Positions 24,167 through 32,360 of a stretch of DNA of 40,833 bases are shown in pieces. This DNA comes from Chloroflexota bacterium (GTDB taxonomy: Bacteria; Chloroflexota; Dormibacteria; Dormibacterales; Dormibacteraceae), in the NCBI GenBank assembly GCA_005881025.1, contig VBFO01000088.1, forward strand, positions 1-40,833, given 5' to 3'. The first letter of the stretch is position 1. Each line of letters opens with the position of its first letter. The notes beneath the pieces are model-generated. The model was not told the origin of the DNA, did not search any database, and saw only the letters and a program-made list of their open reading frames with translations. A program made the translations under genes and the position numbers.

Positions 24167-25153
24167 ATGGTCGAGCGATTGCTGCTCCTGGTCAACCGAA
24201 GCGCCGGCACCGGATACGGTCCCGAGCTCGTCGGGCCGCTCTTGCGCGAGCTGCGGGATGGGGCCGGCTGGCCGGAGGAGCTCGAAACCGCAGTGGTGGA
24301 GAGCCACCCTGCCGCGAGGACCGCAGCCAGGCGCTTCCTGGCTGAGTCACACAGGCCCGCGGTGATCATCGCCGGCGGCGGTGGCGGCACGTTGAGGGCG
24401 GTCGTAGAGGGCGCGTGCGACGGCGCCGACCAGCTGCCTCAGCCACGGCAGGTGCAGATCGGTGCCCTGCGCATGGGCTCAGGCAATGTGGTGGCGAGAC
24501 GCTTCGGAGTTCCAGCTGAACCGATGGCTGCGATGCGAGACCTCGCGACGTCGCTGCGGGACGGTCGCACCGCCTCCTGTGGAGTCATTCGCTGCCGGTT
24601 CGGCACGGCGACCGGGGGCCAGGACGTGCGGCATGCGGTGACAATGTGCGGCCTCGGTCAGTTCGGGAGGACTTCCGGCGACCTGGTCAGGTGGCACCGC
24701 CGCATCGCGGCGCGACGGAGGGCGATGACCTCGCGGCTCGGGATCGAGCGGGTGAACAACCTGGAGTACATGCTGTCCGCCGCTTACCGCCTCGGAGCGG
24801 CAACTCTCCTGCCCCGCCGTTGCGAGCTGGTCGAGGTGGCCCTGGGAGGGCGGGTTGAGAGCTATCGCCTGCTCGCGGGCGCTGTCATGAACCTCGGCGT
24901 GGCCGGCATCCCTTTCGACCCTCACGTCACGATCTCCGATGCCGCAGCCGGCATCCTGCTCCTGCCGCGGGGCGGCCGCCTGCGCTCGAGGCGCCTCCTG
25001 CCCGGCGAGCAGCTCCGCCTTCGGCTGCTCGACCGCCCCTCGGTCGAGTTCTTCCTGGACGAAGACCCTGAGGTAGCTCATGGATGGCTCAGCATCGAGG
25101 CCGCAGGAACCCTGGCGTTCGTACCTGGTTCGGCCTACCGGGAGGCAGCATGA
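24167..25153 (+). CDS. diacylglycerol/sphingosine-kinase-fold protein with altered GGDGT motif
   Basis: This 328-aa protein is of typical DagK/YegS-like lipid kinase length. The N-terminus LLLVNRSAGTG matches the family's 'NP.sG' block and GALRMGSGNVVARRFG matches the 'lG.GNd.ar' block. The catalytic/nucleotide motif GGDGT is replaced by an all-glycine run (AGGGGGTLR, about residues 69-76), so the Asp normally present is missing. A C-terminal beta-sandwich with LDRPSVEFFLDEDPE follows; in active kinases this part has 'DGE'. It may therefore bind lipid or nucleotide without normal kinase activity. It is coupled to the next gene by an ATGA overlap, which suggests a shared lipid-related pathway. 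Confidence 0.75.
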   Translation: MVERLLLLVNRSAGTGYGPELVGPLLRELRDGAGWPEELETAVVESHPAARTAARRFLAESHRPAVIIAGGGGGTLRAVVEGACDGADQLPQPRQVQIGALRMGSGNVVARRFGVPAEPMAAMRDLATSLRDGRTASCGVIRCRFGTATGGQDVRHAVTMCGLGQFGRTSGDLVRWHRRIAARRRAMTSRLGIERVNNLEYMLSAAYRLGAATLLPRRCELVEVALGGRVESYRLLAGAVMNLGVAGIPFDPHVTISDAAAGILLLPRGGRLRSRRLLPGEQLRLRLLDRPSVEFFLDEDPEVAHGWLSIEAAGTLAFVPGSAYREAA

Positions 25154-26874
25154 CGCTGCGGGTGGCTGTACTCGGCATCGATGGCAGCGGGAAGAGCACA
25201 CTCGCGCGCACCCTGCCGATGGTCCTCGCGGCGGAGTTGAACCTGGTGGCAGGCGCTGCCGGCGACGAGTTCCTGGTGTTCGGCACAGAGCAGGATCACC
25301 TTGCGCCGGGCTTTCACCCCGAGGGGTTCCCGCTGGCAGCGAGATTGGCTCACGTTTTTCGGAGCCTCGCCAAGCGCTTTCGCGATGGCGCCGCTTACCC
25401 CTACTTGAAGCTCGCCCATCTCATGTTCCAGGACGACGCTGCGGTCTCGATCGGCAGCAGGTACGGGTGCGACGTGGTCGTGAGCGACTGCAACCTGATC
25501 CTCTCCGCGATGGGCCGTGCCGGCAACTACCGGCGAGGCGCGACCCATGGGGGTGCACCGCGCGCCCGCTCGTCGGTCGATGACCTGCGCGCGGTGTTCG
25601 CCTTTCTGATCGAGGGCGAAGCCCTTCCCGAAGAGAGCGCGCGCAGGCTGCCATCGATGTCGGCCGCCGGGGCCGTCAGCGGCGCCGCTCGGATGCTCGG
25701 GTTCGATGGCGTCTGGATCCCAGACGTGGTGCTGTTCCTGGACGTCGACCCCGAGATCGCCCTCAGCCGGATCAGAGGTCGCGGCGCGAGGGTGGACCCC
25801 CACGAGAACCTTGCTGACATGCAGCGCGCGCGGGAGACGTACCTCAAAGCGCTGCGTGCCCTCCAGACATATCAAGGCGCGACCTGCAGTCATGTCATCG
25901 ATGCCACCGACGCCACGCCGGCCGAGGTCCTGGCAAAGTCGGTGGCGGCGCTGCGGCCGCACGTCGAAGCGCAGCGCACCAGCGCATCCGGTTCGGTGCT
26001 GGGAACCGCCGAGGGCGGCCGCCGCAGCTTTCTCAACTCGCGGTACCTGGTGCGGTACCTCGCAGGTCGCTGGTTCCAGGGCGCGTGGAGGGAGCCTCTG
26101 TTCTTGCTTGGCCAGATGGGCAGGCAGCTGCTTCGGGAGGGCTATTCCGCCGGCGTCATGCGCACGATCTATGACCAGGGTGAATCGGCCCACAGCCTGG
26201 CCGATCGCGTCTTTCTGGACTATCCACTGCACCGAGCTGTGTACGACCGGCTTCACATCCTGCAGAACGTGATCGAGACCGAGCTCGAGTCGCGGCTCGC
26301 GCGCGGCTCGAGGGTTCGCATCTTCACCGCGCCCAGCGGTTTCGCCTATGACCTCTTCGGCCCGCTCGAAGCGATCGCGGCACACAAGCCGGAGCTCATG
26401 CGCAACGTCGAGCTGGTCGCTGCGGATCTCGATCCGCATAGCCTCCTGGCCGGCGAGGTGGAAAGCCGCGCCAAACGACTGCGACTTGGGCTTTTCCGGT
26501 TCGTGGTCGGCGACATCACTGCACGGGACTTGCAGCAGGAGCTGGCCGCGGGTGGTCCGTACGACATCGCCCTGTTCGTCGGCCTGTCGAGCTGGCTGCC
26601 GAAGCCGCACTCGTTGCGGCATCTGCGCTGGCTGCGCGCCAACCTCACACCGGATGGCGTGCTGTTCTCGGACTGCTTCTCGGCCGCGACTTACTCGCTC
26701 GGCGGTCGCTACGCCGGTTACCGGGCCCAGTACTACTCGCCCGCGCTGTATCGGTGCCTGCTCGATTACGCAGGCTTCGACGGCGGATCGGCGTGCACCA
26801 GCTCAGGGCGTGATCGCCTCAACCATGTGCTGGTCACTCGCCGAAAGGCCGGCGGAATACCGGTCGGGGCCTAG
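25150..26874 (+). CDS. fusion: thymidylate-kinase-like P-loop domain plus SAM methyltransferase domain
   Basis: This 574-aa protein starts at ATG within ATGA, overlapping the upstream stop. Residues 1-~285 resemble thymidylate kinase-type nucleoside monophosphate kinases: P-loop GIDGSGKST at 9-17, the lid-adjacent VLFLDVDPEIALSRIRGRG at about 192-210, and YLKALRALQTY. The usual 'DR' after strand 3 appears as VVSDCN. Residues ~330-574 form a class I methyltransferase-like domain: VRIFTAPSGFAYDLF at about 388, VAADLDPHSL as the acidic end of strand 2, IALFVGLSSWLPKP, and LTPDGVLFSDCF. I do not know this fusion. With a DAG-kinase-like protein encoded just upstream, phosphorylation plus methylation of a lipid or isoprenoid is one possibility; it is only an inference. 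Confidence 0.78.
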   Translation: MTLRVAVLGIDGSGKSTLARTLPMVLAAELNLVAGAAGDEFLVFGTEQDHLAPGFHPEGFPLAARLAHVFRSLAKRFRDGAAYPYLKLAHLMFQDDAAVSIGSRYGCDVVVSDCNLILSAMGRAGNYRRGATHGGAPRARSSVDDLRAVFAFLIEGEALPEESARRLPSMSAAGAVSGAARMLGFDGVWIPDVVLFLDVDPEIALSRIRGRGARVDPHENLADMQRARETYLKALRALQTYQGATCSHVIDATDATPAEVLAKSVAALRPHVEAQRTSASGSVLGTAEGGRRSFLNSRYLVRYLAGRWFQGAWREPLFLLGQMGRQLLREGYSAGVMRTIYDQGESAHSLADRVFLDYPLHRAVYDRLHILQNVIETELESRLARGSRVRIFTAPSGFAYDLFGPLEAIAAHKPELMRNVELVAADLDPHSLLAGEVESRAKRLRLGLFRFVVGDITARDLQQELAAGGPYDIALFVGLSSWLPKPHSLRHLRWLRANLTPDGVLFSDCFSAATYSLGGRYAGYRAQYYSPALYRCLLDYAGFDGGSACTSSGRDRLNHVLVTRRKAGGIPVGA

Positions 26875-27191
26875 CCCTCCGGCTCTTGCGAGCCGCCGGC
26901 TGCAGGCAGCGGCGCCGAGCAGTTGCCGTCCTTCCCCAGCTTGCTCTTGGCGACGTCCCCAAGGCCGGCTCCGCCGGGGTGCGAGTGAGCAGCCCTAGAT
27001 ACGTAGTAACCGTGGTTGCACGGGTGCTGCTTTGTCGAGCCTGGCCCGCCACCGTTGGCCTGTGGCGAGCTTGTGCTCGGATGCGTTGACGTGAGTCTCA
27101 CCGTGACGATGGCCGCGTCGGCAAGCACCAGGAAGACGATCACGGCCACCAGGACAGCAAACGACGCCACCAGTCTCAGCCGGGCGCTCAT
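26871..27191 (-). CDS. small single-pass membrane or secreted protein, unknown
   Basis: This 106-aa protein has a hydrophobic helix at about residues 7-30 (VASFAVLVAVIVFLVLADA), followed by a Ser/Thr/Pro-rich and Gly/His-rich exported part. That part has two cysteines (HPCNHG and GNCSAP) likely to pair. AGAGG lies 9 nt before the ATG. The stop overlaps the opposing fusion gene by the 4-nt CTAG. It lies downstream of the DUF2079 gene with a 64-nt gap. Function unknown. Confidence 0.7.
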   Translation of the reverse strand: MSARLRLVASFAVLVAVIVFLVLADAAIVTVRLTSTHPSTSSPQANGGGPGSTKQHPCNHGYYVSRAAHSHPGGAGLGDVAKSKLGKDGNCSAPLPAAGGSQEPEG

Positions 27192-27255
27192 CGCTTCATA
27201 CCTCTAACGCGTTCCAACGCCGGCCGGATCGCTGTCTTGCTGCGGCTTCATGCGC

Positions 27256-28845
27256 TCAGCGGTCTTGCAGGCAGGCCCTTCCAGTGCATGCGCCTGACAG
27301 CCACTGCTGCATCTGGTCGGAGAGCTGGCCCAAAGGTGCTCCGCGGGCGAGCACCACCGTATACCCCTTGGAGCACGCGACCCCGTATCCCCCGGCGAGC
27401 GAGTCCTGGACGACACGGCGGAGCGAGTCATCGGGTGAGTTGACACCGCCTGCTGTGGAGACGTCGATCGCGATGTAGTCGGTCTTGCTGTAGGTCGTGA
27501 CCTCGTAGATCTTCGCGCGGCTGGTGAGGTGCGGCACCAACGGATCGGTGGCCGCGACGCTCGCGCCGGCGGGAATCACATCAAGACACTCCTGTATCTG
27601 CTGCGCAGTGCTGTCGGACACGTAGGTCGTGAGCTCGCCAAGCGAGTTGACCACTCCGAAGCTCAGGATCCCACTGGTGGCGAGTGCCGCCGCCGGCAGA
27701 AAGATGGTCGTGACGGAGACAAAGCGCCCGCGGCTCCACGCCTTGAGACGAGCGGCTCCGTCGATCGCTGCGAAGGCAAGGATTGGAGCCGGCAGCATCG
27801 AGTACTGGAAGTGGAATGACCACAGGTTGCTGGACGACGACCAGAACCGCTCGAGGAAGCTCGGGATCGCGATCAGCAGGAGCGGCGAGAGCAGTGGAAG
27901 CAGGAGCCAGTTCGCGAGCGTACCCGCCCCAACGCGCAGCTTCTGCATCGGGGTGGCGAGCAGCTCGAGGCTCTTGATCGGGTGCTCGAGCAGGTACAGG
28001 ACCGCGCTTGAAGGTCCGTTACCCAGTCCCTCGTAAGTCCAGTGCAGGTAGCTGGATCCGCTGAACGCAGGCATCACGTAATCGAGCAGCAAGATGAACC
28101 AAGCACCGTTGAGGATCATCAGCGCGGCTCCGAGCAACGCTCTTCGCTGAACGACCGCGATGTAGAAGCCGAGGGCAATGATCGTCAGCGCGACGTCCTC
28201 GCGGGTCAACATCGCCGCCGCGACTGCTGCCCAGAGGAGCCGTCGCTGGCTATTGACTGCCGCGTACAGAGCGGTCGAGATGGCCGGCACGGCGAAGACG
28301 ACGTGGTGGAAGTCGAAAACCGCACCGGCAAGCACGCCCCAGAAGAGGAGGTACGCGCCCTGGAAGGCGAGCCCTGCGATGCTGCCGAGGCGCTGTGCGC
28401 CCCAGAGGTAGATGGGAATTCCGGCGACGGCCAGCAGGATGCCCTGCGCCACCAGCAGCACTCCTGCGGAGTCCCAGAAGAACCGGAACGGCCCGAGCAC
28501 CATGAGGATCGGGTGAAAGTGATCGCCCAGCAGGTTGGGGATTCCCAGCACCGTGTTGGGGATGATCTGGAGCCGGCTGTAGCCCCAGACCGTCTGATCC
28601 TGGATGCCGAGGTCGAAGCCGTTGGCTGCGAAGTGGTTGTAGCGGAAAAGCGAGATCGTGGAGAACCCGGCCGCCGCGGAGATCGTCATTGCGGCAGCCG
28701 CAGCCTGGGCCCAGGTCAGGCGCCATGGAAGCGCGATTCGCAGCGCAGGCGCGCGCCCGGGCAGTACGGCGATGCCTGGGGAGGCAACCACCTCCGGTTC
28801 GGCGACGGCGACCGGCGGATCCTGAACGGTCACGGACTGCGCCAC
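27256..28845 (-). CDS. DUF2079 polytopic membrane protein
   Basis: This 529-aa protein has about 12-13 hydrophobic helices. DUF2079 hallmarks are visible: FDLGIQDQTVWGYS at about residue 78, GDHFHPILMVLGPF at about 107, VFDFHHVVFAVP, and MLTREDVALTI. Members are GT-C-like membrane proteins, suspected glycosyltransferases using lipid-linked sugars; no enzyme activity is firmly known to me. The C-terminal soluble part (about 420-529) has two paired cysteines near the end. The N-terminal 30 residues are a Pro/Val-rich cytosolic tail. The GTG start at 28845 has neither a clear ribosome site nor a TAnnnT element. Confidence 0.88.
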   Translation of the reverse strand: MAQSVTVQDPPVAVAEPEVVASPGIAVLPGRAPALRIALPWRLTWAQAAAAAMTISAAAGFSTISLFRYNHFAANGFDLGIQDQTVWGYSRLQIIPNTVLGIPNLLGDHFHPILMVLGPFRFFWDSAGVLLVAQGILLAVAGIPIYLWGAQRLGSIAGLAFQGAYLLFWGVLAGAVFDFHHVVFAVPAISTALYAAVNSQRRLLWAAVAAAMLTREDVALTIIALGFYIAVVQRRALLGAALMILNGAWFILLLDYVMPAFSGSSYLHWTYEGLGNGPSSAVLYLLEHPIKSLELLATPMQKLRVGAGTLANWLLLPLLSPLLLIAIPSFLERFWSSSSNLWSFHFQYSMLPAPILAFAAIDGAARLKAWSRGRFVSVTTIFLPAAALATSGILSFGVVNSLGELTTYVSDSTAQQIQECLDVIPAGASVAATDPLVPHLTSRAKIYEVTTYSKTDYIAIDVSTAGGVNSPDDSLRRVVQDSLAGGYGVACSKGYTVVLARGAPLGQLSDQMQQWLSGACTGRACLQDR

Positions 28846-28913
28846 CCGGCGCAGGGGTAAGGGTTCAAAGTCAGGGGCAGATCATAGTCGCTGGCCGGGG
28901 CCGCTCCGGCCGC

Positions 28914-29651
28914 TCAGGCCTGGGCGACCACGACCATGCGGCGGCTGGTAAGCGTGAAAGGCTCGCCGTCGTTGCCGTAGGCGGTGACCGAGGTGAAGCC
29001 CGCTGCGAGGAGCCACTCACGAAGCTCGGTGAGGGCAAATGTCCGCACACTGAAGTGGTACCGCTTTAGCTGTCCGTCCCGAACGGTGATCCTCTCAGTG
29101 TTCGACCGGGCGGTCGCGACGTCAAACGTTGTGCGGTCGATCATCAGATCGTCTCCGCGCTCGGTCAGGATGGTTGCCTCGCCGCCGGCGGCCGCGAGCA
29201 CCGCCAGCAGTCGCTGGGGGTTCTGGTGGTCGATGATGAGCTTGCCCCCCGCCTTGAGCGCGCGCCGCCAGCCGGCGAGGATCGCCCTGTCGGTCGCGTC
29301 GTCGAAGTACCCGAATGACGTAAACCAGTTGACGACTGCGTCGAACTCGGCGTTCGCTGAGAACTCTCGCATGTCGGCCTGGACGTACTTCACCGGCTCC
29401 GGATGCCCCATTGCCACTTCGAGAAAGCGCGGGTTGTTGTCGACCCCAACCACACGACAGCCGGCACGGGCGAGGCGCCGAGCGATCCGGCCGTGCCCGC
29501 AGGGGATGTCGAGCACCCGATCCCCCTTACCCAGGTGGAGCAAGCGCATGACCAGCTCCGCCTCCTGGTCTGTCCGCTCATCGGTGAGCAGGACATCGTA
29601 GAAGTGGAGATAGTCATCGCCGAAGACCTCGTCAAAGTCAAAGCGGCTCAT
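28914..29651 (-). CDS. class I SAM-dependent methyltransferase
   Basis: This is 245 aa from ATG 29651; upstream codons in frame are not methyltransferase-like. SAM-binding motif I is VLDIPCGHGRIARRLA at about residues 46-61, the acidic residue after strand 2 is in VVGVDNNPRF, and motif IV is FDAVVNWFTSFGYF at about 108-121, followed by LKAGGKLIIDHQNP. This is a Methyltransf_25/11-like fold acting on small molecules; the substrate is unknown. It lies 28 nt downstream of the GH3 lipoprotein gene on the same strand, so it is probably co-transcribed. Confidence 0.88.
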   Translation of the reverse strand: MSRFDFDEVFGDDYLHFYDVLLTDERTDQEAELVMRLLHLGKGDRVLDIPCGHGRIARRLARAGCRVVGVDNNPRFLEVAMGHPEPVKYVQADMREFSANAEFDAVVNWFTSFGYFDDATDRAILAGWRRALKAGGKLIIDHQNPQRLLAVLAAAGGEATILTERGDDLMIDRTTFDVATARSNTERITVRDGQLKRYHFSVRTFALTELREWLLAAGFTSVTAYGNDGEPFTLTSRRMVVVAQA

Positions 29652-29679
29652 CGCCTCATCACTGTATGGCGCCCCGCGC

Positions 29680-30771
29680 TCAGGCCTGTGTGGCCGAAAG
29701 CTCCTGGAGCGTGGCGACCGCCTGGTCAAGGCGGGCGCGGGGCAACCGGCCCGTCGCGACAGCGTGCTTGACGGCGTCGAAGGTCGCGTCTGCGACCGCC
29801 AGGTGGTGCGCGATCATCACCATGTCGCCGCCCGCGATGAGGAACTCGACCGCCGCCTCGGGCGCGGGAGTGCTCTTGGTGATGGCTCCCATCTCCATGT
29901 CGTCGGAGACGATCGCGCCTTTGAATCCGAGCTCATCGCGCAGCTTCTGGAACGTCACCGGGGACAGATCTGCCGACCGATGCGGGTCGAGGGCGGGATA
30001 CCAGAGGTGACCCAGCAGGACGAAGTCCACGCCGTGTGAGATCGCGGCCGCGAAGGGCGGCCACTCGCGCGACTGGAGCGTGGCCAGGCTTTCGTCGATG
30101 CGTGGAAGCGCTGTCTCGGAGCTCACCGACGTGTCGCCGTGACCAGGAAAATGCTTGGCCGCCGAAAGCATGTGCGCGGCATGGATTCCATCCACCACGG
30201 GGCCCACGGCACCTGCGACCGCACCGGGGCTCGTGCCATAGCACCTGCCCCACATGATGGAGCTCGAACTGATGCATACGTCAGACAGGGGACCAAGGTC
30301 GAGGTCGAAGCCGAGCCCATGCAGCGCGCCGGCCATGCGCGTGGTGTCAGCCTTACCGACTGGCATCGGCGCACAAGGAACCGAGCTCACCGCCAGGCAC
30401 ACATAACCTCCCTCCTGGTCGGTGGCCGCGATCAAGCGATGCCCTGAGACGCCGCGAACCGAGCGGATGAGCGCGCTCATTGAGGTCGCGGAGGATGCGT
30501 TGTGGTTCAGATTGATCAGCAGCAGACCACCGAACTGATGCTGCTTCCAATCGGCCAGCACCGAGCCGGTCGCCGGTCCCTGAAAGCCCACCATCATGAC
30601 CGCGCCGATCTCTTGATCGAGCGTCATGCCACCCGGTCCCAGCTGATCGGTTGGCGACGCGACCGCGGATGGCGATGCCGCAGGCGATTGCGTCGGGGAC
30701 TGGCCCACGGATGACGAAGTGCAGCCGGCGACCAATGCGACCAGGAGCAGCGCGAACCTGCGGACCTTCAA
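29680..30771 (-). CDS. GH3-family beta-N-acetylhexosaminidase-like lipoprotein
   Basis: This 363-aa lipoprotein has a short signal LLLVALVAGC, then a Ser/Pro/Gln-rich linker to about residue 45. The GH3 TIM barrel shows KHFPGHGDT at about residues 206-214, the catalytic His loop of NagZ-type enzymes, and the nucleophile Asp in IVSDDMEMGAI at about 287-297. The usual DQEGGRV substrate-binding motif reads DQEGGYV here (about 117-123), an Arg-to-Tyr change that could alter sugar specificity. It would cleave N-acetylglucosaminyl or related bonds outside the cell, perhaps in wall turnover. The start is a TTG at 30771 with a weak TGAGG just upstream. Confidence 0.88.
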   Translation of the reverse strand: MKVRRFALLLVALVAGCTSSSVGQSPTQSPAASPSAVASPTDQLGPGGMTLDQEIGAVMMVGFQGPATGSVLADWKQHQFGGLLLINLNHNASSATSMSALIRSVRGVSGHRLIAATDQEGGYVCLAVSSVPCAPMPVGKADTTRMAGALHGLGFDLDLGPLSDVCISSSSIMWGRCYGTSPGAVAGAVGPVVDGIHAAHMLSAAKHFPGHGDTSVSSETALPRIDESLATLQSREWPPFAAAISHGVDFVLLGHLWYPALDPHRSADLSPVTFQKLRDELGFKGAIVSDDMEMGAITKSTPAPEAAVEFLIAGGDMVMIAHHLAVADATFDAVKHAVATGRLPRARLDQAVATLQELSATQA

Positions 30772-30805
30772 CCTCAGCAGAAACGGGTTAGCCGGCGGCC
30801 TGGTT

Positions 30806-31228
30806 TCAGATCCGCTCGAGAACCACGACTGGAATCACACGGCTGGTCTTCTTCTGGTAATCGAGAAACGCGGGCCACACGGTCGCCTGTTCTTTGTAAA
30901 GCCGATCTCGCTCGGGGCCGCTCTCGATCACGTGCGCCTCAGCCTTGAAAGTGTCAGTGCCGCCATCCTTTGCCACCTCGACCTCGACCTCGGGATGCGC
31001 GCGGACATTGGCGAGCCATTTCGGATTGTCGGGAGCTCCGCCCTTTGACGCGATGACCACATACCGGTTGCCGTCACGCTTGTAGACAAGCGGCGTGGTG
31101 ATCTCGTCACCGCTCCTGACACCCTTCGCGGTCATGAGCAGCAGGTTGTCATTCCACGGACCGATCCCGCGGCCCTGCTTGGTGTGGAACTCGTCGATGG
31201 TCTTTTGATTCCAGCCGATCGCGGTCAC
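30806..31228 (-). CDS. deazaflavin (F420)-dependent nitroreductase-family protein
   Basis: This is 140 aa from GTG 31228, chosen because TAAATT lies exactly 7 nt upstream and the protein then begins MTAIGWNQKTIDEF, as relatives do. An in-frame GTG at 31255 is less likely. The family is the split-barrel Ddn/DUF385 group: LLLMTAKGVRSGDEITTPLVY, VVIASKGGAPDNPKWLAN and HPEVEVEV are all characteristic. Members use reduced F420 to reduce quinones, nitro compounds or other acceptors. It is divergently arranged with a second member at 31283. No F420 biosynthesis gene is in the window, so cofactor use is inferred from the family. Confidence 0.9.
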   Translation of the reverse strand: MTAIGWNQKTIDEFHTKQGRGIGPWNDNLLLMTAKGVRSGDEITTPLVYKRDGNRYVVIASKGGAPDNPKWLANVRAHPEVEVEVAKDGGTDTFKAEAHVIESGPERDRLYKEQATVWPAFLDYQKKTSRVIPVVVLERI

Positions 31229-31235
31229 GTAGGTG

Positions 31236-31241
31236 AATTTA
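31236..31241 (-). promoter_or_regulatory. putative leaderless -10 element for the F420-type gene
   Basis: TAAATT on the minus strand has a 7-nt spacer to GTG 31228 and no ribosome site. It supports the shorter start. Confidence 0.5.
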
Positions 31242-31282
31242 CGAGGCCGGAACACCTCGCTGCTGGGTCAGGTTCACGTGGC

Positions 31283-31672
31283 ATGACCAGGGAGGACCTG
31301 GACTTCTGCTACCTGACGACGGTCGGCCGCAAGTCAGGTCTCGCCCGAACGATCGAGATCTGGTTCGGCATGGAACGCGACACCGTCTACTTGCTGTCGG
31401 GCGGCGGAGAGGAAGCACACTGGGTGCAGAACCTGCAAGCCGACCATCGGGTCAGCGTCAAGCTCGGACGAAACACCTATCTCGGCACCGGCCGGCTGAT
31501 CAGCGACAAACAAGAGGACGCGAAGGCTCGACGGCTGCTGGCGGCCAAGTACGAGGAGTGGGTGCCCGGGCGGCGGCTGAGCTCATGGGCTCGCAATTCG
31601 CTCCCTATTGCAGTCGACCTCGAGAGGGCGGCCGTCAGGCCGCGAACACGATCAGCACGCCGAGGAGGCTGA
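31283..31672 (+). CDS. second deazaflavin-dependent nitroreductase/quinone reductase family protein
   Basis: This is 129 aa from ATG 31283. Family blocks are YLTTVGRKSGLARTIEIWF at about residues 9-27, VYLLSGGGEEAHWVQNL at about 34-50 and VSVKLG. It belongs to the same broad split-barrel fold (PF04075-like) as its divergent neighbour but to a distinct subgroup, recognised by the SGGG-WV-NL pattern. It probably binds F420 or another flavin-like cofactor. No good ribosome site precedes the ATG. The last 38 nt overlap the 3' end of cobS on the other strand, giving a basic, probably unconserved tail (RPRTRSARRGG). Confidence 0.85.
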   Translation: MTREDLDFCYLTTVGRKSGLARTIEIWFGMERDTVYLLSGGGEEAHWVQNLQADHRVSVKLGRNTYLGTGRLISDKQEDAKARRLLAAKYEEWVPGRRLSSWARNSLPIAVDLERAAVRPRTRSARRGG

Positions 31673-32360
31673 GCTCGGCAACTGCCCCATAGACGTCGCC
31701 AGTCGCACCGCCGATCCGGCGCCTGGCCAGGACCACGACGCAGACCGTGATCAGCGCCGCCACCAGGGTGCTTACCGCGGCTCGGCCGGGATCGAGGAGG
31801 CCGGCGACCGCCGTCAGCGCCGCTCCGAGGGCCAGATCGAACCTCGCGTGGCCGCCCGTTGCTGCTACGCCCAGCCCTGACTGCCTGCTGTAGGGCGCCA
31901 GTGCCACGACGCTCAGGATGGCCAACCTCGACAGGGCGCCCGCGATCACAAGGGCGATCAGCGCTTTAGCGGGCGACATTGCGGCGAGTGCTGCGATGTC
32001 ACCCGCCAGCACGATCACGAGCGCCATCGCTCCGAATGAGCCGACGCGTGGGTCGCGCATCACCTCGAGTCGCCGTTCCAGCGATCCGGCGCCGAACAGG
32101 CCGTCGGCAGCATCGGCCAGGCCGTCGAGGTGGAGACCGCCAGTGAGGGCCGCCAGCACTGCGACCGCTGTCACCGCCCCGACCAGACCGCCGGCGACGG
32201 AGGTCATGGCGATCGATGCAATGCCGGCGATCAGGCCGACCAGCGCTCCCACCGCGGGAAAGTACGCGCGGCCAAGGCGCTCGCCGGGGCTGCCGTCGCG
32301 ATCGGCCGCCGGGATCACGGTCAGAAACGCGACCGCCGATCGCAGCGACCGGATGCTCAA
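31635..32360 (-). CDS. cobS: adenosylcobinamide-GDP ribazoletransferase (cobalamin synthase)
   Basis: This 241-aa membrane enzyme joins adenosylcobinamide-GDP with alpha-ribazole(-phosphate), the last assembly step of B12. The family signature GGLHLDGLADAADGL at about residues 74-88 supplies the metal-binding acidic cluster; RDPRVGSFGAMALV follows. Six to seven helices are visible. The TTG start at 32360 overlaps the cobU stop (TTGA). It is the last gene of the riboswitch-controlled cobalamin operon. Confidence 0.96.
   Translation of the reverse strand: MSIRSLRSAVAFLTVIPAADRDGSPGERLGRAYFPAVGALVGLIAGIASIAMTSVAGGLVGAVTAVAVLAALTGGLHLDGLADAADGLFGAGSLERRLEVMRDPRVGSFGAMALVIVLAGDIAALAAMSPAKALIALVIAGALSRLAILSVVALAPYSRQSGLGVAATGGHARFDLALGAALTAVAGLLDPGRAAVSTLVAALITVCVVVLARRRIGGATGDVYGAVAELSLLGVLIVFAA

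Noticed and set aside
25135-26622. 495-codon open frame on the minus strand
   Set aside because: It mirrors the kinase/methyltransferase fusion, has no conserved motif and lacks a plausible start signal.
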